Position numbers and translations under genes: made by a program
Notes under the pieces: model-generated
What the model was told of the DNA's origin: nothing
Database searches by the model: none
The model's input: only the letters and a program-made list of their open reading frames with translations
Part shown: in pieces, positions 8,292 through 17,690 of the stretch
Layout: every line of letters begins with the position of its first letter
Position numbering within the stretch: position 1 is the first letter of the stretch
NCBI GenBank assembly: GCA_031292145.1
Contig: JARLHR010000241.1
Location: 62,001 to 126,000, forward strand
DNA: 64,000 nt
DNA from: Clostridium sp.
GTDB lineage: Bacteria; Bacillota; Clostridia; Clostridiales; Clostridiaceae
Reading direction: 5' to 3'

Positions 8292-9785
8292 TTACACTTT
8301 ATTTACTGTGTTTAGGTTTTCTAAGTGTTCATTTAGATTAATAAAATCTTTTTGCTCCATAGTTGGGCTGATTATAGCAAACGGAATATTAGTTCTTCCG
8401 GCCAATGTTGCAGTTGTAATTATAAAATCTATTTCTTCTAAATTTTCCACCAACCCAAAAGTAAACTGTTGATATGTATAAAAGCCACAAAATAATATCT
8501 TTTCGCTTAAATATGTGAAAATTTTATTTTTTATAAAACTTATTATGCTTTGGTCAAAATCGCAGACAATAATAGTTTTAAATTTTTTATTCCATATGTC
8601 TTTTGTTGAAACTAAATGCATTGTTATGTATGCTAACTCAATTAGACTTACATCTAATTCTAGTTCTTTTTTCACCACATTTAGCATCTCTATTGCCATT
8701 TTATATTCTGATGGATAAGCTTTTATTATATTTTCATCAATACTATTTACTGTACAGTGTTTAAATCTTAATCTATTAATCATTGGAACTACATATAATA
8801 ATAAATTTTCTTTTATCTTAGTATAAGCTCCCAAATCTATATCAAATTTTTCATTTACAACCTTTATAAATTTATTTGCAATATGTAAAGCTTCTTTAGT
8901 CTCTATATTCTCTAATTGTGTTCCATCTATAAATTGTCGTGATATAAAATACTGCTGTAAATTTAACCATTCAATTTCAGGTAATGTTCCCTTAAGTTGT
9001 GTTCTTATTTTTTCTCTTATAGCAATAATTACAGGAAGAAGTTCTTCATAAATTATATCGTTCTCATATAAGCTAAATCCAAGTTTACATCTTTCAAGTG
9101 CAATAAATATTTGATTACATAAAAATTGCGAGCTGTGGCCTGATAAAATATATCCATATTGCTTTGTTTCCTCATTCATAATTGGAAATAATTTATCTGT
9201 AAATTTAACAATATCTTGATGATTGAAAAGATAATAGCAATTTTTCATTGTTGAGCTTGCATTAGATTTTTTCGCTATAATCCAACCAATAACATTTCGT
9301 TTATCTCTTTCGCTACAATTTAGTTTTATTCCCTTTGTCAATGAATAATTTATGCTTAAATCTAAGTTATCTTTTAACCATTTTTTTATAGCATTAATAT
9401 CATTATTTACAGTTGAAGCCGATATATAAAGGTTATCAATTAATTCTTCTACAGATAAATATTCTTTCATGGTTAGCTTTAAAAGAATATACATTTGCCT
9501 CTCAAAAGGGGTATTTGGAACTTGTTCTATGTACGCATGATCCCAAACAGATCTTATAATATCATTTTCTTTTAAAAGCATTTTGCATGATTCTGTTAAA
9601 TAATATCCTTTTTTCACAATCGATTTAATTTTTATATTATATTCCTCTAATAAGTTATTAATCTCTTTAATATCTATTCTTATTGTGCGTATACTGACAT
9701 TACATAACTTAGCTAATTCGTTTCCGGTAATACAGCCATCTGTATTTAAAATTACATTTAAAATCTCCCTATATCTTCTAACCAA
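8292..9785 (-). CDS. PRD-containing transcription regulator (BglG/Mga-like)
   Basis: A 497-residue regulator built as two N-terminal helix-turn-helix domains (residues about 5-65 and 90-150), two PTS-regulation-domain regions (about 180-390) and an EIIB-like tail (about 405-490). Such proteins are phosphorylated on PRD histidines by sugar PTS components and activate or antiterminate sugar genes. The DNA-binding N-terminus favours an activator. The start is TTG at 9785 with GGGGATGAACCAAAA upstream, a rather long spacing. The adjacent glycosidase is broken and no PTS genes are near, so the present target is unclear. Confidence 0.75.
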   Translation of the reverse strand: MVRRYREILNVILNTDGCITGNELAKLCNVSIRTIRIDIKEINNLLEEYNIKIKSIVKKGYYLTESCKMLLKENDIIRSVWDHAYIEQVPNTPFERQMYILLKLTMKEYLSVEELIDNLYISASTVNNDINAIKKWLKDNLDLSINYSLTKGIKLNCSERDKRNVIGWIIAKKSNASSTMKNCYYLFNHQDIVKFTDKLFPIMNEETKQYGYILSGHSSQFLCNQIFIALERCKLGFSLYENDIIYEELLPVIIAIREKIRTQLKGTLPEIEWLNLQQYFISRQFIDGTQLENIETKEALHIANKFIKVVNEKFDIDLGAYTKIKENLLLYVVPMINRLRFKHCTVNSIDENIIKAYPSEYKMAIEMLNVVKKELELDVSLIELAYITMHLVSTKDIWNKKFKTIIVCDFDQSIISFIKNKIFTYLSEKILFCGFYTYQQFTFGLVENLEEIDFIITTATLAGRTNIPFAIISPTMEQKDFINLNEHLENLNTVNKV

Positions 9786-9918
9786 TTTTGGTTCATCCCC
9801 TTTTTAATACCATCTTATAAATTATTTTAATTATACTTTATTTAAAATTATTCATAAATACATAAAGTAATAAAAACACCAATGAGTATTTTACTGAAGA
9901 CATAGGTAAAAACAAATT

Positions 9919-10041
9919 CTATTCAATATTAGATATTGATTTTAAATTATGTATAAATTTATCTTCACTATTAATTTTATTTATTATTATCACCATTTTA
10001 TGTAACCGCCAACTTACCATAACTAAGAGATATTCTTCCAT
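9919..10041 (-). CDS. Possible 40-residue small protein
   Basis: ATG at 10041 follows a very good AAGGAGATAAAA site and opens a 40-codon frame (MEEYLLVMVSWRLHK.. ending ISNIE). I do not recognise it. It may be a real small protein or the start of a lost gene. It is the only coding candidate in the 9786-10254 gap, which otherwise holds AT-rich sequence and a hairpin at 10087-10113 (TTAGGCGAAGT against ACTTCACCTAA). Confidence 0.3.
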   Translation of the reverse strand: MEEYLLVMVSWRLHKMVIIINKINSEDKFIHNLKSISNIE

Positions 10042-10086
10042 TTTTATCTCCTTATCGTAAAGTAATACATTTTAGCTTAAAAGTCT

Positions 10087-10113
10087 TTAGGCGAAGTTTT
10101 ATACTTCACCTAA
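10087..10113. terminator. Hairpin downstream of the LCM-type methyltransferase gene
   Basis: TTAGGCGAAGT pairs with ACTTCACCTAA around TTTAT. On the minus strand it is followed by AGACTTTTAAG, a poor T tract. It is about 140 bp past the stop codon of the methyltransferase gene and is the only candidate terminator for it. Confidence 0.4.
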
Positions 10114-10254
10114 ATTCACAAATAAATATTAATTTTCTACAGCATTGGTAATTGTGATTTAATCCCCTTATACCGTAATAAACTCTAAGATTATTATAAT
10201 ACATTACAACTAAAATACCATTTAATAAAAAATCATAATTATTAACTAAAAATC

Positions 10255-11169
10255 TTACTCTTTTACAGCTAAAGCAAAATTTATATTTTCAAAAGCATGA
10301 TAATCATCACTTCTGCCTTTAAAATATCGTTCTTCTATTTCTAAAGGTGTCAAATGTTCATAAAGCTGAAAATTTGTTTTTTCTAAAATCGAATTTAATT
10401 CATTGCATGAATAACAACTTTTCATAGGTTCTCCACTTTTTTCAACTGAATGTATAAGATTTTGTACACGCTTTGGTGTTTTTTTATTATTAAACAAATC
10501 ACAATCCGCGTAATCAAACACAATAGAGCTCCCTTTTGGAGAAATGTTTTCAATATCTTTTAGTGTATTTAATATTTCTTCTTTTTCTAAATAATAAGTT
10601 ACTCCAAGCCAACTATAAAAAGTTAATTTATTAGTATCAAAGGCTGATTTTTTTATTACCTCTATTAAATTATTTTTTGAAAAATCAACTGATATAAAAT
10701 GTAACCTTTCAGGTATTTCCCATCTTGCTTTTTTTATTTTTTCTAATTTTAATTCCTGTGTAGCAGGGTGATCTATTTCAAAAACATCGACATATTTTAA
10801 TAAATCACTGTTTCTAAATGCAAAAGTATCAAATCCTGCCCCTAAAATAACATATTGCCTAACACCAAGTTCTATCGATAATTCCAGCATCTCTTCTGTA
10901 TACTTGCTGCGTGACAGTGTAATAGGTGCAATTTGTTTTTGAACAACCGCTTTTAAAGCTAATTCTTTATCTGTAATAATTTCCGCTTCCTCAGGAAGAA
11001 AAAACTTTATACTCTTTGCCAACTTGTCACCGATGTGCTCATATTCCTCCTTTGTCATTAGCTCTTTCCCTAGAAAATCGTCAAAGATTTTAGGTGATTC
11101 ATTTATAGAATGATATATTCGCCCATAGGCGGTTATTAAAGCTGTCATGCTTGCTTTATTATTTTCCAT
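10255..11169 (-). CDS. Class I SAM methyltransferase of the leucine carboxyl methyltransferase family
   Basis: About 304 residues. The start at 11169 (MENNKASMTAL) is chosen because GGGAGTGAGATTA precedes it; an upstream in-frame start would add 25 residues outside the family. Members of this family (TIGR00027-type) have the SAM-binding segment GARQYVILGAGFDT-like, here VRQYVILGAGFDTFAFR near residue 105. An EIDHPATQELK segment follows, typical of the group. They methylate carboxyl or small-molecule oxygens; the substrate here is unknown. It is probably monocistronic. Confidence 0.75.
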   Translation of the reverse strand: MENNKASMTALITAYGRIYHSINESPKIFDDFLGKELMTKEEYEHIGDKLAKSIKFFLPEEAEIITDKELALKAVVQKQIAPITLSRSKYTEEMLELSIELGVRQYVILGAGFDTFAFRNSDLLKYVDVFEIDHPATQELKLEKIKKARWEIPERLHFISVDFSKNNLIEVIKKSAFDTNKLTFYSWLGVTYYLEKEEILNTLKDIENISPKGSSIVFDYADCDLFNNKKTPKRVQNLIHSVEKSGEPMKSCYSCNELNSILEKTNFQLYEHLTPLEIEERYFKGRSDDYHAFENINFALAVKE

Positions 11170-11295
11170 TAATCTCACTCCCATCATAAATTTTTCTTTA
11201 TATTTCCTATATGATTTAACGGATATCAAATGTTTGTCATACATATTATGATTTATTTTTACGTTTGCTAATACAAAATAAAAAAATTATTATAT

Positions 11296-11346
11296 AAAAA
11301 AGCTTCAGATAGTTCCAAACACTACCTAAAGCTTTTCTTTTTTCAT
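11296..11346 (-). terminator. Rho-independent terminator of the methyltransferase/RlmA pair
   Basis: On the minus strand AAAAGCTTTAGGTAGT pairs with ACTATCTGAAGCTTTTT around GTTTGGA, followed by T-rich sequence. It lies directly after the 203-residue methyltransferase gene. Confidence 0.75.
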
Positions 11347-11348
11347 AT

Positions 11349-11960
11349 TTAATTCTTCTGACAAGTCATTATAAATAACGAATATTCTAATTTATTATTA
11401 TCAATTTCCTTAATACCTTTATAAAATGTTTCATATTTTATATTAGAAAATCCATTAACTTCTAATACATTTTTAAGCCATGTTTTTGAAAATCCATTAT
11501 GACCATTAAATCCAATTTCATTTTTATGAAAACTTCCATCATCTTTATTTAAATCGACAATACATAATGTACCATTTAAATTAATCATATCATAGAACTT
11601 TTTACTTAGCTCATTTATATCTATAATGTGATGCAATGCCATTGAACTATAGATTATATCAAACTTTTTATCCGATTCAGTATTAACCAAGTCCTCACAA
11701 CAAGCATTCACATTATTTATGTTCAAAGCTTCAATTTTACTATTTACAACATTTATCATTTCTTTTGAAGTATCAATTAAAGTTATATTTTTAAATTTAT
11801 TATATAAGTTAAAACTAATAAGACCTGTCCCGCAACCAAATTCCATTACTGATTTGTCTTGTCCTACTCCTATAGTTGTTTTAATTTTATCTGCTATAAT
11901 TTTTGCTCTTTCAATTCTTTTTTCATTATCCCATTCCCTAGCAACATCGTCAAAATTCAT
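11349..11960 (-). CDS. Class I SAM-dependent methyltransferase
   Basis: A 203-residue methyltransferase with motif I VMEFGCGTGLISFNL near residue 39, an acidic LIDTSKEMI loop and a DIIYSSMALHHI post-motif near 102, as in UbiE/BioC-like small-molecule methylases. It starts 20 bp after the stop of the RlmA homologue and shares its transcript, ending at a terminator just downstream. The substrate cannot be inferred; two neighbouring methyltransferase genes of different families may reflect a detoxification or resistance cluster, or chance. Confidence 0.75.
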   Translation of the reverse strand: MNFDDVAREWDNEKRIERAKIIADKIKTTIGVGQDKSVMEFGCGTGLISFNLYNKFKNITLIDTSKEMINVVNSKIEALNINNVNACCEDLVNTESDKKFDIIYSSMALHHIIDINELSKKFYDMINLNGTLCIVDLNKDDGSFHKNEIGFNGHNGFSKTWLKNVLEVNGFSNIKYETFYKGIKEIDNNKLEYSLFIMTCQKN

Positions 11961-11980
11961 TTAAGCACCACCTATTTATA

Positions 11981-12862
11981 TCATCTTTTTTGGAATATAC
12001 CTATTCTCATATCTACAGTAATAGTTAAATTTTCATATGACTCTAACTTCTCTTTATTTTCTGGAGTTGACTTCCAATAATGAGGTGTCATTTTTAATAA
12101 ACTTAATATTTCCTCTTTGTTTAAATCCATATCAAAGGTTACATTTGCTTCCTTAATATATTCATTTTCTTCTTTATCTGCTTTATATACTTTATCATTT
12201 AAATGAACTTCTGAATAAATTATATTTCTAAGTTGTATCAAGTGATTAGTTCTAGGCAGTACCCTTACAAAAACACCGTCATCCTTTAAAACCCTATTAC
12301 ATTCTTCGATATCTATTGGACTAAATACAGATAATATGCAATCTATAGATTTATCAGCTGCTGGAATGTTAAAGTTATTTGCAACTGCCCATGTGCATTC
12401 CTTATCCGTTTTACCTGCATATTTTACAGCATCTTTAGAAACATCCATACCATAAAAATCAGCCATTATATTATTTTGGTGCATATGATTTTTTAGATTT
12501 ACTAAATAATAGCCTTCTCCACAGCCCAAATCCAAAATATTAACTTTATCATCTTTTTTCTTTCCTAAGGCTTCAACTATTATTTCATTAATTTTATCAG
12601 ACAACACTTGATAATAACCTCTAGATAAAAAATCTATTCTAGCAAGAACCATTTCCTTAGAGTCTCCTGGATTCTTACTTCTCTTTTGATTACTGATTAT
12701 TAAATTAACATAGCCTTCTTTTGCTATATCATAACTGTGATTATTACTACATTTATATGTTTTATTTAAACTATCCTTAGCTAAGCTTTCCTTGCAAATA
12801 GGGCAAAGTAGTAATTTATCATTAGAATTTTTATTCATTTTTATACAACTCTCTTTCAACAT
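11981..12862 (-). CDS. rlmA: 23S rRNA (guanine-N1)-methyltransferase, RlmA family
   Basis: RlmA proteins methylate N1 of a guanine in the hairpin 35 loop of 23S rRNA near the peptide exit tunnel (G745 in RlmAI, G748 in RlmAII). The N-terminal zinc module is visible: CPIC at residues 20-23, then CSNNHSYDIAKEGYVNL. Motif I is ILDLGCGEGYYLV near 108. The VFSPIDIEECNRVLKDDG region follows the family pattern. Gram-positive members are mostly RlmAII, where the mark can affect tylosin-type macrolide binding; that assignment is inference. The start may be the first ATG (12862) or the ninth codon; neither has a strong ribosome site. Confidence 0.85.
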   Translation of the reverse strand: MLKESCIKMNKNSNDKLLLCPICKESLAKDSLNKTYKCSNNHSYDIAKEGYVNLIISNQKRSKNPGDSKEMVLARIDFLSRGYYQVLSDKINEIIVEALGKKKDDKVNILDLGCGEGYYLVNLKNHMHQNNIMADFYGMDVSKDAVKYAGKTDKECTWAVANNFNIPAADKSIDCILSVFSPIDIEECNRVLKDDGVFVRVLPRTNHLIQLRNIIYSEVHLNDKVYKADKEENEYIKEANVTFDMDLNKEEILSLLKMTPHYWKSTPENKEKLESYENLTITVDMRIGIFQKR

Positions 12863-12949
12863 TTTACAATCTCTATACTATACACTTTTGTTATATCTTT
12901 ATCAACTTTTAACATTTTTAATAACTAACCGCTTATGAAATTTAATATT

Positions 12950-13405
12950 CTATAAGTGTTTTTGCAAAGCAATTAATTCTGTACGCTTCCACTTCTGACT
13001 ATTATAGAAATTTAAAGCTGAATAATTACGATGGTCTGCTAAAAGATCCATTCTACTTGCACCAGAATTTATAGCCCATTTTTCAACTTCTCCTAATAGA
13101 GCTGATCCTATTCCTAAGCCACGCTTATCCTTCTCAATAACTACATCTTCCACTATAGCTTTTAATCCTCCTTCTGACGTAGACACTAATAACTGTCCAG
13201 TACACATACCTACTACTCTCCCATTATATTCTGCTACAAGTACACAGCTTTTCTCTGTTTGCTCTAACATAAGAAGAAGTCCCCTTTGTTGCCTTTGTTT
13301 ATCTATACTAAAATCTGTTTCAATAGAAAATAAACTTGTTAGTAAATCTACTAAGATTTGAATATCATCTATTTCAGCTTTTCTTATCACCAAACTAGTG
13401 CTCAT
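12950..13405 (-). CDS. GNAT family N-acetyltransferase
   Basis: A 151-residue single GNAT domain. The acetyl-CoA pyrophosphate loop is at about residues 95-108 (KDKRGLGIGSALLGEV), preceded by the beta-4 strand AIVEDVVIE. The end LNFYNSQKWKRTELIALQKHL is the usual C-terminal strand. The substrate is unknown. The gene lies between lon and the rlmA operon with its own spacer and is probably transcribed alone. Confidence 0.8.
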   Translation of the reverse strand: MSTSLVIRKAEIDDIQILVDLLTSLFSIETDFSIDKQRQQRGLLLMLEQTEKSCVLVAEYNGRVVGMCTGQLLVSTSEGGLKAIVEDVVIEKDKRGLGIGSALLGEVEKWAINSGASRMDLLADHRNYSALNFYNSQKWKRTELIALQKHL

Positions 13406-13541
13406 TTATGTTTATCCTCTCTTTCAAGTAAACTTATAAATCGTCTGGTCTATTGTATTCTCTTTAACAAATGGAATATTTATTTAATAATATTATAACA
13501 TAATAAGATCCAATACTATAAACATGATTAAAAGTAACCAA

Positions 13542-13579
13542 AAATCACTTGCTCTATAATTTTAAAAAGCAAGTGATTT
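13542..13579 (-). terminator. Terminator of lon
   Basis: On the minus strand AAATCACTTGCT pairs with AGCAAGTGATTT, followed by TTT. It sits about 100 bp after the lon stop codon with a family A fragment between. Confidence 0.75.
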
Positions 13580-13664
13580 CAACTTCTTGTCATAGAATCA
13601 TCCATCAAAATTCCTAGAAACCGGAACACAATATGTTACTTATTTCGGTTAGCCATTACATAAT
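13580..13664. repeat. Half family A repeat (copy A6)
   Basis: AACTTCTTGTCATAGAATCA, TCCATCAAAATT and ACACAATATGTTACTTATTT match the right arm of copy A3 at 50.47-50.55 kb. The left arm is missing, so this is a truncated copy. Confidence 0.7.
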
Positions 13665-13682
13665 TGTTAGGTATCTATATAG

Positions 13683-16070
13683 TTAGATTTCATTTACATT
13701 AAATGATGCTTCTAGAAAGTTCTTAGGATTAAATACATGTTCTACCTTAGGCAATGATATTCCTAGAGTTTCCTTAAGAACATCTTCTATAGTTTCAACT
13801 GGTATTATTGTTAGTTGTTCTTTAACCTCTTGCGGAACATCTTTTAGATCAATTTCATTATCTTTTGGAATTAACACCTTAGTTATTCCAGCTCTTTGAG
13901 CTGCTATCAATTTTTCTTTAAGTCCACCTATTGGAAGAACTGCCCCTCTTAAAGTAATTTCTCCTGTCATTGCAAGTTTTGAATCTACTTTTATTCCTGT
14001 GACAAGTGATGCAAGAGCTGTAAATAATGTTATTCCTGCTGATGGTCCATCTTTAGGAACTGATCCTGATGGAACATGAATATGAAGATCTCTTTCTTTA
14101 AAGTTCACTGAATTTATTGGAAGCCTTGATTTTAATAAACTCAATGAAATTCTTGCAGATTCTTTCATAACATCTCCTAATTGTCCAGTTAAAGTAACTT
14201 GTCCATTTCCTAGCATGTTAGTAGCCTCAATAAATAATATTTCCCCACCTACTGGTGTCCACGCTAGACCAGTTACAACTCCTGGTGAATTATCCTTTTG
14301 AGCTTTATCATGACTTGAAACTTTTCTTCCAAGTATATCTTCCAGTGCATCTGCTGTAACCTTAAATGGTAATTCCACTTTATTAGATACAATCTTTTCT
14401 GATGCAAATCTTGCAAGTGAAGCTAATTGCTTCTTAAGCCCCCTTACACCTGCCTCTAAAGTGTATTCACTGATAATTCTTTGAAGGGCTTCATCTTCTA
14501 TAACCAGTTGTGTATTATTTAATCCATGCTCCTCAAGGACTGATGGTATTAAATGATTTTTACCAATATGGAATTTTTCATTCATAGTGTAACTAAATAT
14601 TTGAATTACTTCCATTCTATCTAATAGCGGCCTAGGAATTCCATCCAAAGAATTAGCTGTTGCTATAAAGAATACATCAGATAAATCATAAGGTAAATCT
14701 AAATAGTGATCAGTAAATGTATCATTTTGCTCTGGATCTAGTACTTCTAATAAAGCACTAGCTGGATCACCATTATAGCTTGCCATTAACTTATCAACTT
14801 CATCTAAAACCATAACAGGATTTGTTTCTCCAGCCTTCTTTATAGTTTGAATAATTCTACCTGGCATTGCCCCTATATAAGTTCTTCTATGTCCTCTTAT
14901 TTCAGCTTCATCTCTTACACCACCGAGACTTAATCTTATATATTTTCTACCAAGAGCTTCTGCAACGCTCTTACCTAAGCTTGTTTTTCCTGTACCTGGA
15001 GGCCCTACTAGTAATAATATAGATCCCTTTTTATCTTTTTTCAATTGCATAACTGCTAAATGCTGAATTATTCTATCTTTTACTTTTTCAAGACCATAAT
15101 GTTGATCGTTTAAAATATTTCTTGCTTCACTTAAATCAACTGCTTTGGGTTCACTCTTCTTCCAAGGTAATTGTGTTAATAGCTCTAAATAGTTACGTAT
15201 TACATTGTATTCGGAGCTATTTGGACTTTGACTTTCTAGTTTTTCTAATTCCTCTAAAGCTGTTTCCTTAACCTCACTTGGCATATGCGCTTCTTCAATC
15301 TTATTGTAATAATTTTTATCTTTTTTAGAACCTTCACCTTTTCCTTCATTTAATTCATTTTGAATAGCCCTTAATTGTTCCCTTAGAACTGACTCTCTAT
15401 AATTTTTGTTAGCTTTGTCTGTGAATTTTTGCGCCAGTTCAAATTGTAATTTCAGAGATTCTTTTTGTTTTAATAGATAATCCATAAACTGTAGGCCTCT
15501 ATCCTTTAAAGTTTGAGTTTCTATTAAATCATATTTTTCTTCATTTGAGAGTGGCATAAAATGTGTTAAAAATCCAATGAGTTTATTTAAATTCTTTTGT
15601 CCTTCAACACTTACCATAAAATCTTCTGAGCCTTTAAAATTCTCACTAATTTCCTTAGTAACTCTTTTAATATAATCTACCATTTCATCTTGATCTTTTT
15701 CTGTAATATTAACAATATCCGGTGCGAATTCAAATTCTACATTAATTAAATCTTCTTCAAAATTAATTTCTTTTATCTCTACCCTATCTAATACTTTAAT
15801 TTTAATTTGATATCCTCTTTCTATTTTTTGAATTTCATTTATTTGAAACGAAACCCCAACATGGTAAAAATCTTCTTCCTTCAAACTATTTTGATTAAAG
15901 TTTTGTTTTAAAAGTAATGCAATCTTAACTTGCCCTTCATCTGCTAAGTTTTCAATTTCTCTTTCACTAAATCTATTTAATTTTAAAGTCTGAATCATTC
16001 CTGGTAACAACACTGTATCTGATACTGGAATTGCAACTCCTTCGTTATATTTCTTCTCTAAATTCATCAT
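13683..16070 (-). CDS. lon: ATP-dependent protease Lon (LonA)
   Basis: Homohexameric AAA+ serine protease that degrades damaged and regulatory proteins in the cytosol. About 795 residues. The N-terminal substrate domain covers about 1-300, Walker A is GPPGTGKTSLGKS near 355, Walker B VMVLDEVDKL near 415, the catalytic serine lies in KDGPSAGIT near 675 and the catalytic lysine in GGLKEKLIAA near 715. Start 16070 is chosen since AGGAAAGGATG lies upstream; eight further in-frame codons precede it. A TetR-family gene lies upstream and a matching inverted repeat sits immediately before the lon start, so expression is probably repressed by that regulator. Confidence 0.95.
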   Translation of the reverse strand: MMNLEKKYNEGVAIPVSDTVLLPGMIQTLKLNRFSEREIENLADEGQVKIALLLKQNFNQNSLKEEDFYHVGVSFQINEIQKIERGYQIKIKVLDRVEIKEINFEEDLINVEFEFAPDIVNITEKDQDEMVDYIKRVTKEISENFKGSEDFMVSVEGQKNLNKLIGFLTHFMPLSNEEKYDLIETQTLKDRGLQFMDYLLKQKESLKLQFELAQKFTDKANKNYRESVLREQLRAIQNELNEGKGEGSKKDKNYYNKIEEAHMPSEVKETALEELEKLESQSPNSSEYNVIRNYLELLTQLPWKKSEPKAVDLSEARNILNDQHYGLEKVKDRIIQHLAVMQLKKDKKGSILLLVGPPGTGKTSLGKSVAEALGRKYIRLSLGGVRDEAEIRGHRRTYIGAMPGRIIQTIKKAGETNPVMVLDEVDKLMASYNGDPASALLEVLDPEQNDTFTDHYLDLPYDLSDVFFIATANSLDGIPRPLLDRMEVIQIFSYTMNEKFHIGKNHLIPSVLEEHGLNNTQLVIEDEALQRIISEYTLEAGVRGLKKQLASLARFASEKIVSNKVELPFKVTADALEDILGRKVSSHDKAQKDNSPGVVTGLAWTPVGGEILFIEATNMLGNGQVTLTGQLGDVMKESARISLSLLKSRLPINSVNFKERDLHIHVPSGSVPKDGPSAGITLFTALASLVTGIKVDSKLAMTGEITLRGAVLPIGGLKEKLIAAQRAGITKVLIPKDNEIDLKDVPQEVKEQLTIIPVETIEDVLKETLGISLPKVEHVFNPKNFLEASFNVNEI

Positions 16071-16098
16071 TTTAATCATCCTTTCCTCTGGCATTTAA

Positions 16099-16118
16099 AT
16101 AAATGAGCATTCGTTTAT
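16099..16118. promoter_or_regulatory. Putative TetR operator before lon
   Basis: ATAAATGAGCATTCGTTTAT is an imperfect palindrome that matches the one before the TetR gene at 16792-16811 at 15-16 of 20 positions, sharing the ATAAA..GA..TTC..TTTAT frame. It lies about 30 bp upstream of the lon start. Confidence 0.65.
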
Positions 16119-16195
16119 ATCTTAGTTAAACAATAGCGAGATATTTCTGCAATTATATATTTACAAAACTCTCTCGCTTAATCTTGTAGTCATTT

Positions 16196-16762
16196 TTATT
16201 TTATTAATAATGCATCTTGCATAATTTTAATCAATTCATCTAATAGTTCAAACTTCTCATTATCATCAATACATGGATTCATTACAATTGATTTTGTTGG
16301 GTAAAAAAGCATTGCTTTTAAATTATCATTTCTATAATCCTTGAAAACTCGCTTTCTTTTCATTTCATCAAATAAATTATTTAAAATATTTATACCATTC
16401 CTTGCTGAACACTGATTGGCTAACGCTGGGCAGCTTGAAAATTGATCTACAAAGTGAAAAATTTCACCATTATCTTTAATATACAAATAATATTCTTTTA
16501 CAAGTATTTCAATGATCTGTTCACCCTTATTACAATTATTAAGTTTATCAAGTAAATAATCAAAAATATCTTCAGAATACTCAAGATATATATCCTGTAG
16601 CATTACTTCTTTATTTTCATAATATATATATACTGTAGCTGGTGAAACTCCAGCTTCCTTAGCGATCTTTGAAATAGATGTACCGTGAAAACCTTCTTTA
16701 AGTATTAACTTAATAACTGCCTCTTTTATGCTTTTATGCTTTTCATCGTCTTTTCTTCTCAT
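16196..16762 (-). CDS. TetR family transcriptional regulator, probable repressor of itself and lon
   Basis: 188 residues. The N-terminal helix-turn-helix is at about 25-50 (GTSISKIAKEAGVSPATVYIYYENKE is the family signature region). The C-terminal ligand domain is of the generic clostridial type. The start follows AGAGGTG. An inverted repeat with GAACGTTC at its centre lies about 30 bp upstream of its own start, and a related one precedes lon, so autoregulation and control of lon are likely. The ligand is unknown; a stress metabolite would make sense for a protease regulator. Confidence 0.85.
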   Translation of the reverse strand: MRRKDDEKHKSIKEAVIKLILKEGFHGTSISKIAKEAGVSPATVYIYYENKEVMLQDIYLEYSEDIFDYLLDKLNNCNKGEQIIEILVKEYYLYIKDNGEIFHFVDQFSSCPALANQCSARNGINILNNLFDEMKRKRVFKDYRNDNLKAMLFYPTKSIVMNPCIDDNEKFELLDELIKIMQDALLIK

Positions 16763-16791
16763 TTAAACACCTCTATTGTTATATTTCTATA

Positions 16792-16811
16792 ATAAACGAA
16801 CGTTCTTTTAT
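16792..16811. promoter_or_regulatory. Putative TetR operator before the TetR gene
   Basis: ATAAACGAACGTTCTTTTAT carries a perfect GAACGTTC core inside near-palindromic flanks. It is the partner of the site before lon. Confidence 0.7.
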
Positions 16812-16904
16812 TGTCAATAGATAATTAATAAATATTAATTAATATTTATTATTATTTAAAGTTTTAAGTTTCACTCATATTACTTATAGATAAAATGTAA
16901 AAAT

Positions 16905-16934
16905 AGTAGCCCCAACTCGCAATTGGATGCTACT
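16905..16934. terminator. Bidirectional terminator after the Uma2 gene
   Basis: AGTAGCCCCAA pairs with TTGGATGCTACT around CTCGCAA. T-rich sequence follows on both strands. It ends the Uma2 gene transcript on the minus strand. Confidence 0.75.
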
Positions 16935-16955
16935 AATTTTTTAACTTAAATAATA

Positions 16956-17507
16956 TTACTCAAAAATATCATTCAAATTTATTTTTAAATCTGGAAAAAC
17001 AACAGATACATAATCATCATTATTCTTATATACATTAACTATCTGATATGCTCCATCAATTAATTTATGCTGTACAATAGATCCATTCTGTTCAACAAAA
17101 TTATATTCTAAAACGCCAAACTTTTCATAAGTATCATATTTTCTTCCCTTATCAAATTTAGCTGTAGATTTTGAAAGTATTTCAAATATTAGTTTAGGAG
17201 CTGAAGTGAAACTTTCGCCTTTTTTAGTTGCATCTTCACACATAACAAAAATGTCTGGCTTATATTTTCTGGTATCATCTCTATAATTAAAAATAACTTC
17301 TATTTGTTCATCATAAACTTTACACTTTGAACCCCTTAAATATATTGACAGTTCAGTTAAAATATTTCTTTTAATTTCATTATGCTTTATTGATGTTGTT
17401 GAACTTAAAAATATTAATCCATTATCATATTCAGCTTTTCCATCAAAATGAGATTGAATATCCTCAAATTCATCTTCACTATAATTATGGATGTAATCGT
17501 AATTCAC
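16956..17507 (-). CDS. Uma2-family (DUF820) PD-(D/E)XK endonuclease-like protein
   Basis: 183 residues of the restriction-endonuclease-like fold found in many copies in cyanobacteria and some Firmicutes. The core is visible: NEIKRNILTELSIYL helix near 43-57, YKPDIFVMCE (catalytic Asp) near 80-90 and PKLIFEILSKST (Glu in the D..ExK position, here EILSKS) near 104-115. The start has a good AGGAGG-like site. The function of the family is poorly defined; many copies are linked to mobile DNA. No obvious partner gene is adjacent. Confidence 0.8.
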   Translation of the reverse strand: MNYDYIHNYSEDEFEDIQSHFDGKAEYDNGLIFLSSTTSIKHNEIKRNILTELSIYLRGSKCKVYDEQIEVIFNYRDDTRKYKPDIFVMCEDATKKGESFTSAPKLIFEILSKSTAKFDKGRKYDTYEKFGVLEYNFVEQNGSIVQHKLIDGAYQIVNVYKNNDDYVSVVFPDLKINLNDIFE

Positions 17508-17648
17508 ACACTATTCCTCCTTTTATTCTTTTCTTAACACTACATTTTATCACTTCTTATAGTTAAATTATTAACCTATCATATAATTATTATATCAAGA
17601 AAACTACTAAGACTCATTAAATTTAGCTATTTTTGTTTATAAAAATAA

Positions 17649-17677
17649 CCTTAGGAAAGTAATATCAATGCCTAAGG
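17649..17677 (-). terminator. Hairpin terminator downstream of the copper protein gene
   Basis: CCTTAGG and CCTAAGG form a 7-bp stem; on the minus strand it is followed by TTATTTTTAT. It follows a gene remnant and may have terminated that former gene. Confidence 0.6.
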
Positions 17678-17690
17678 CTCTAAACCTCAT

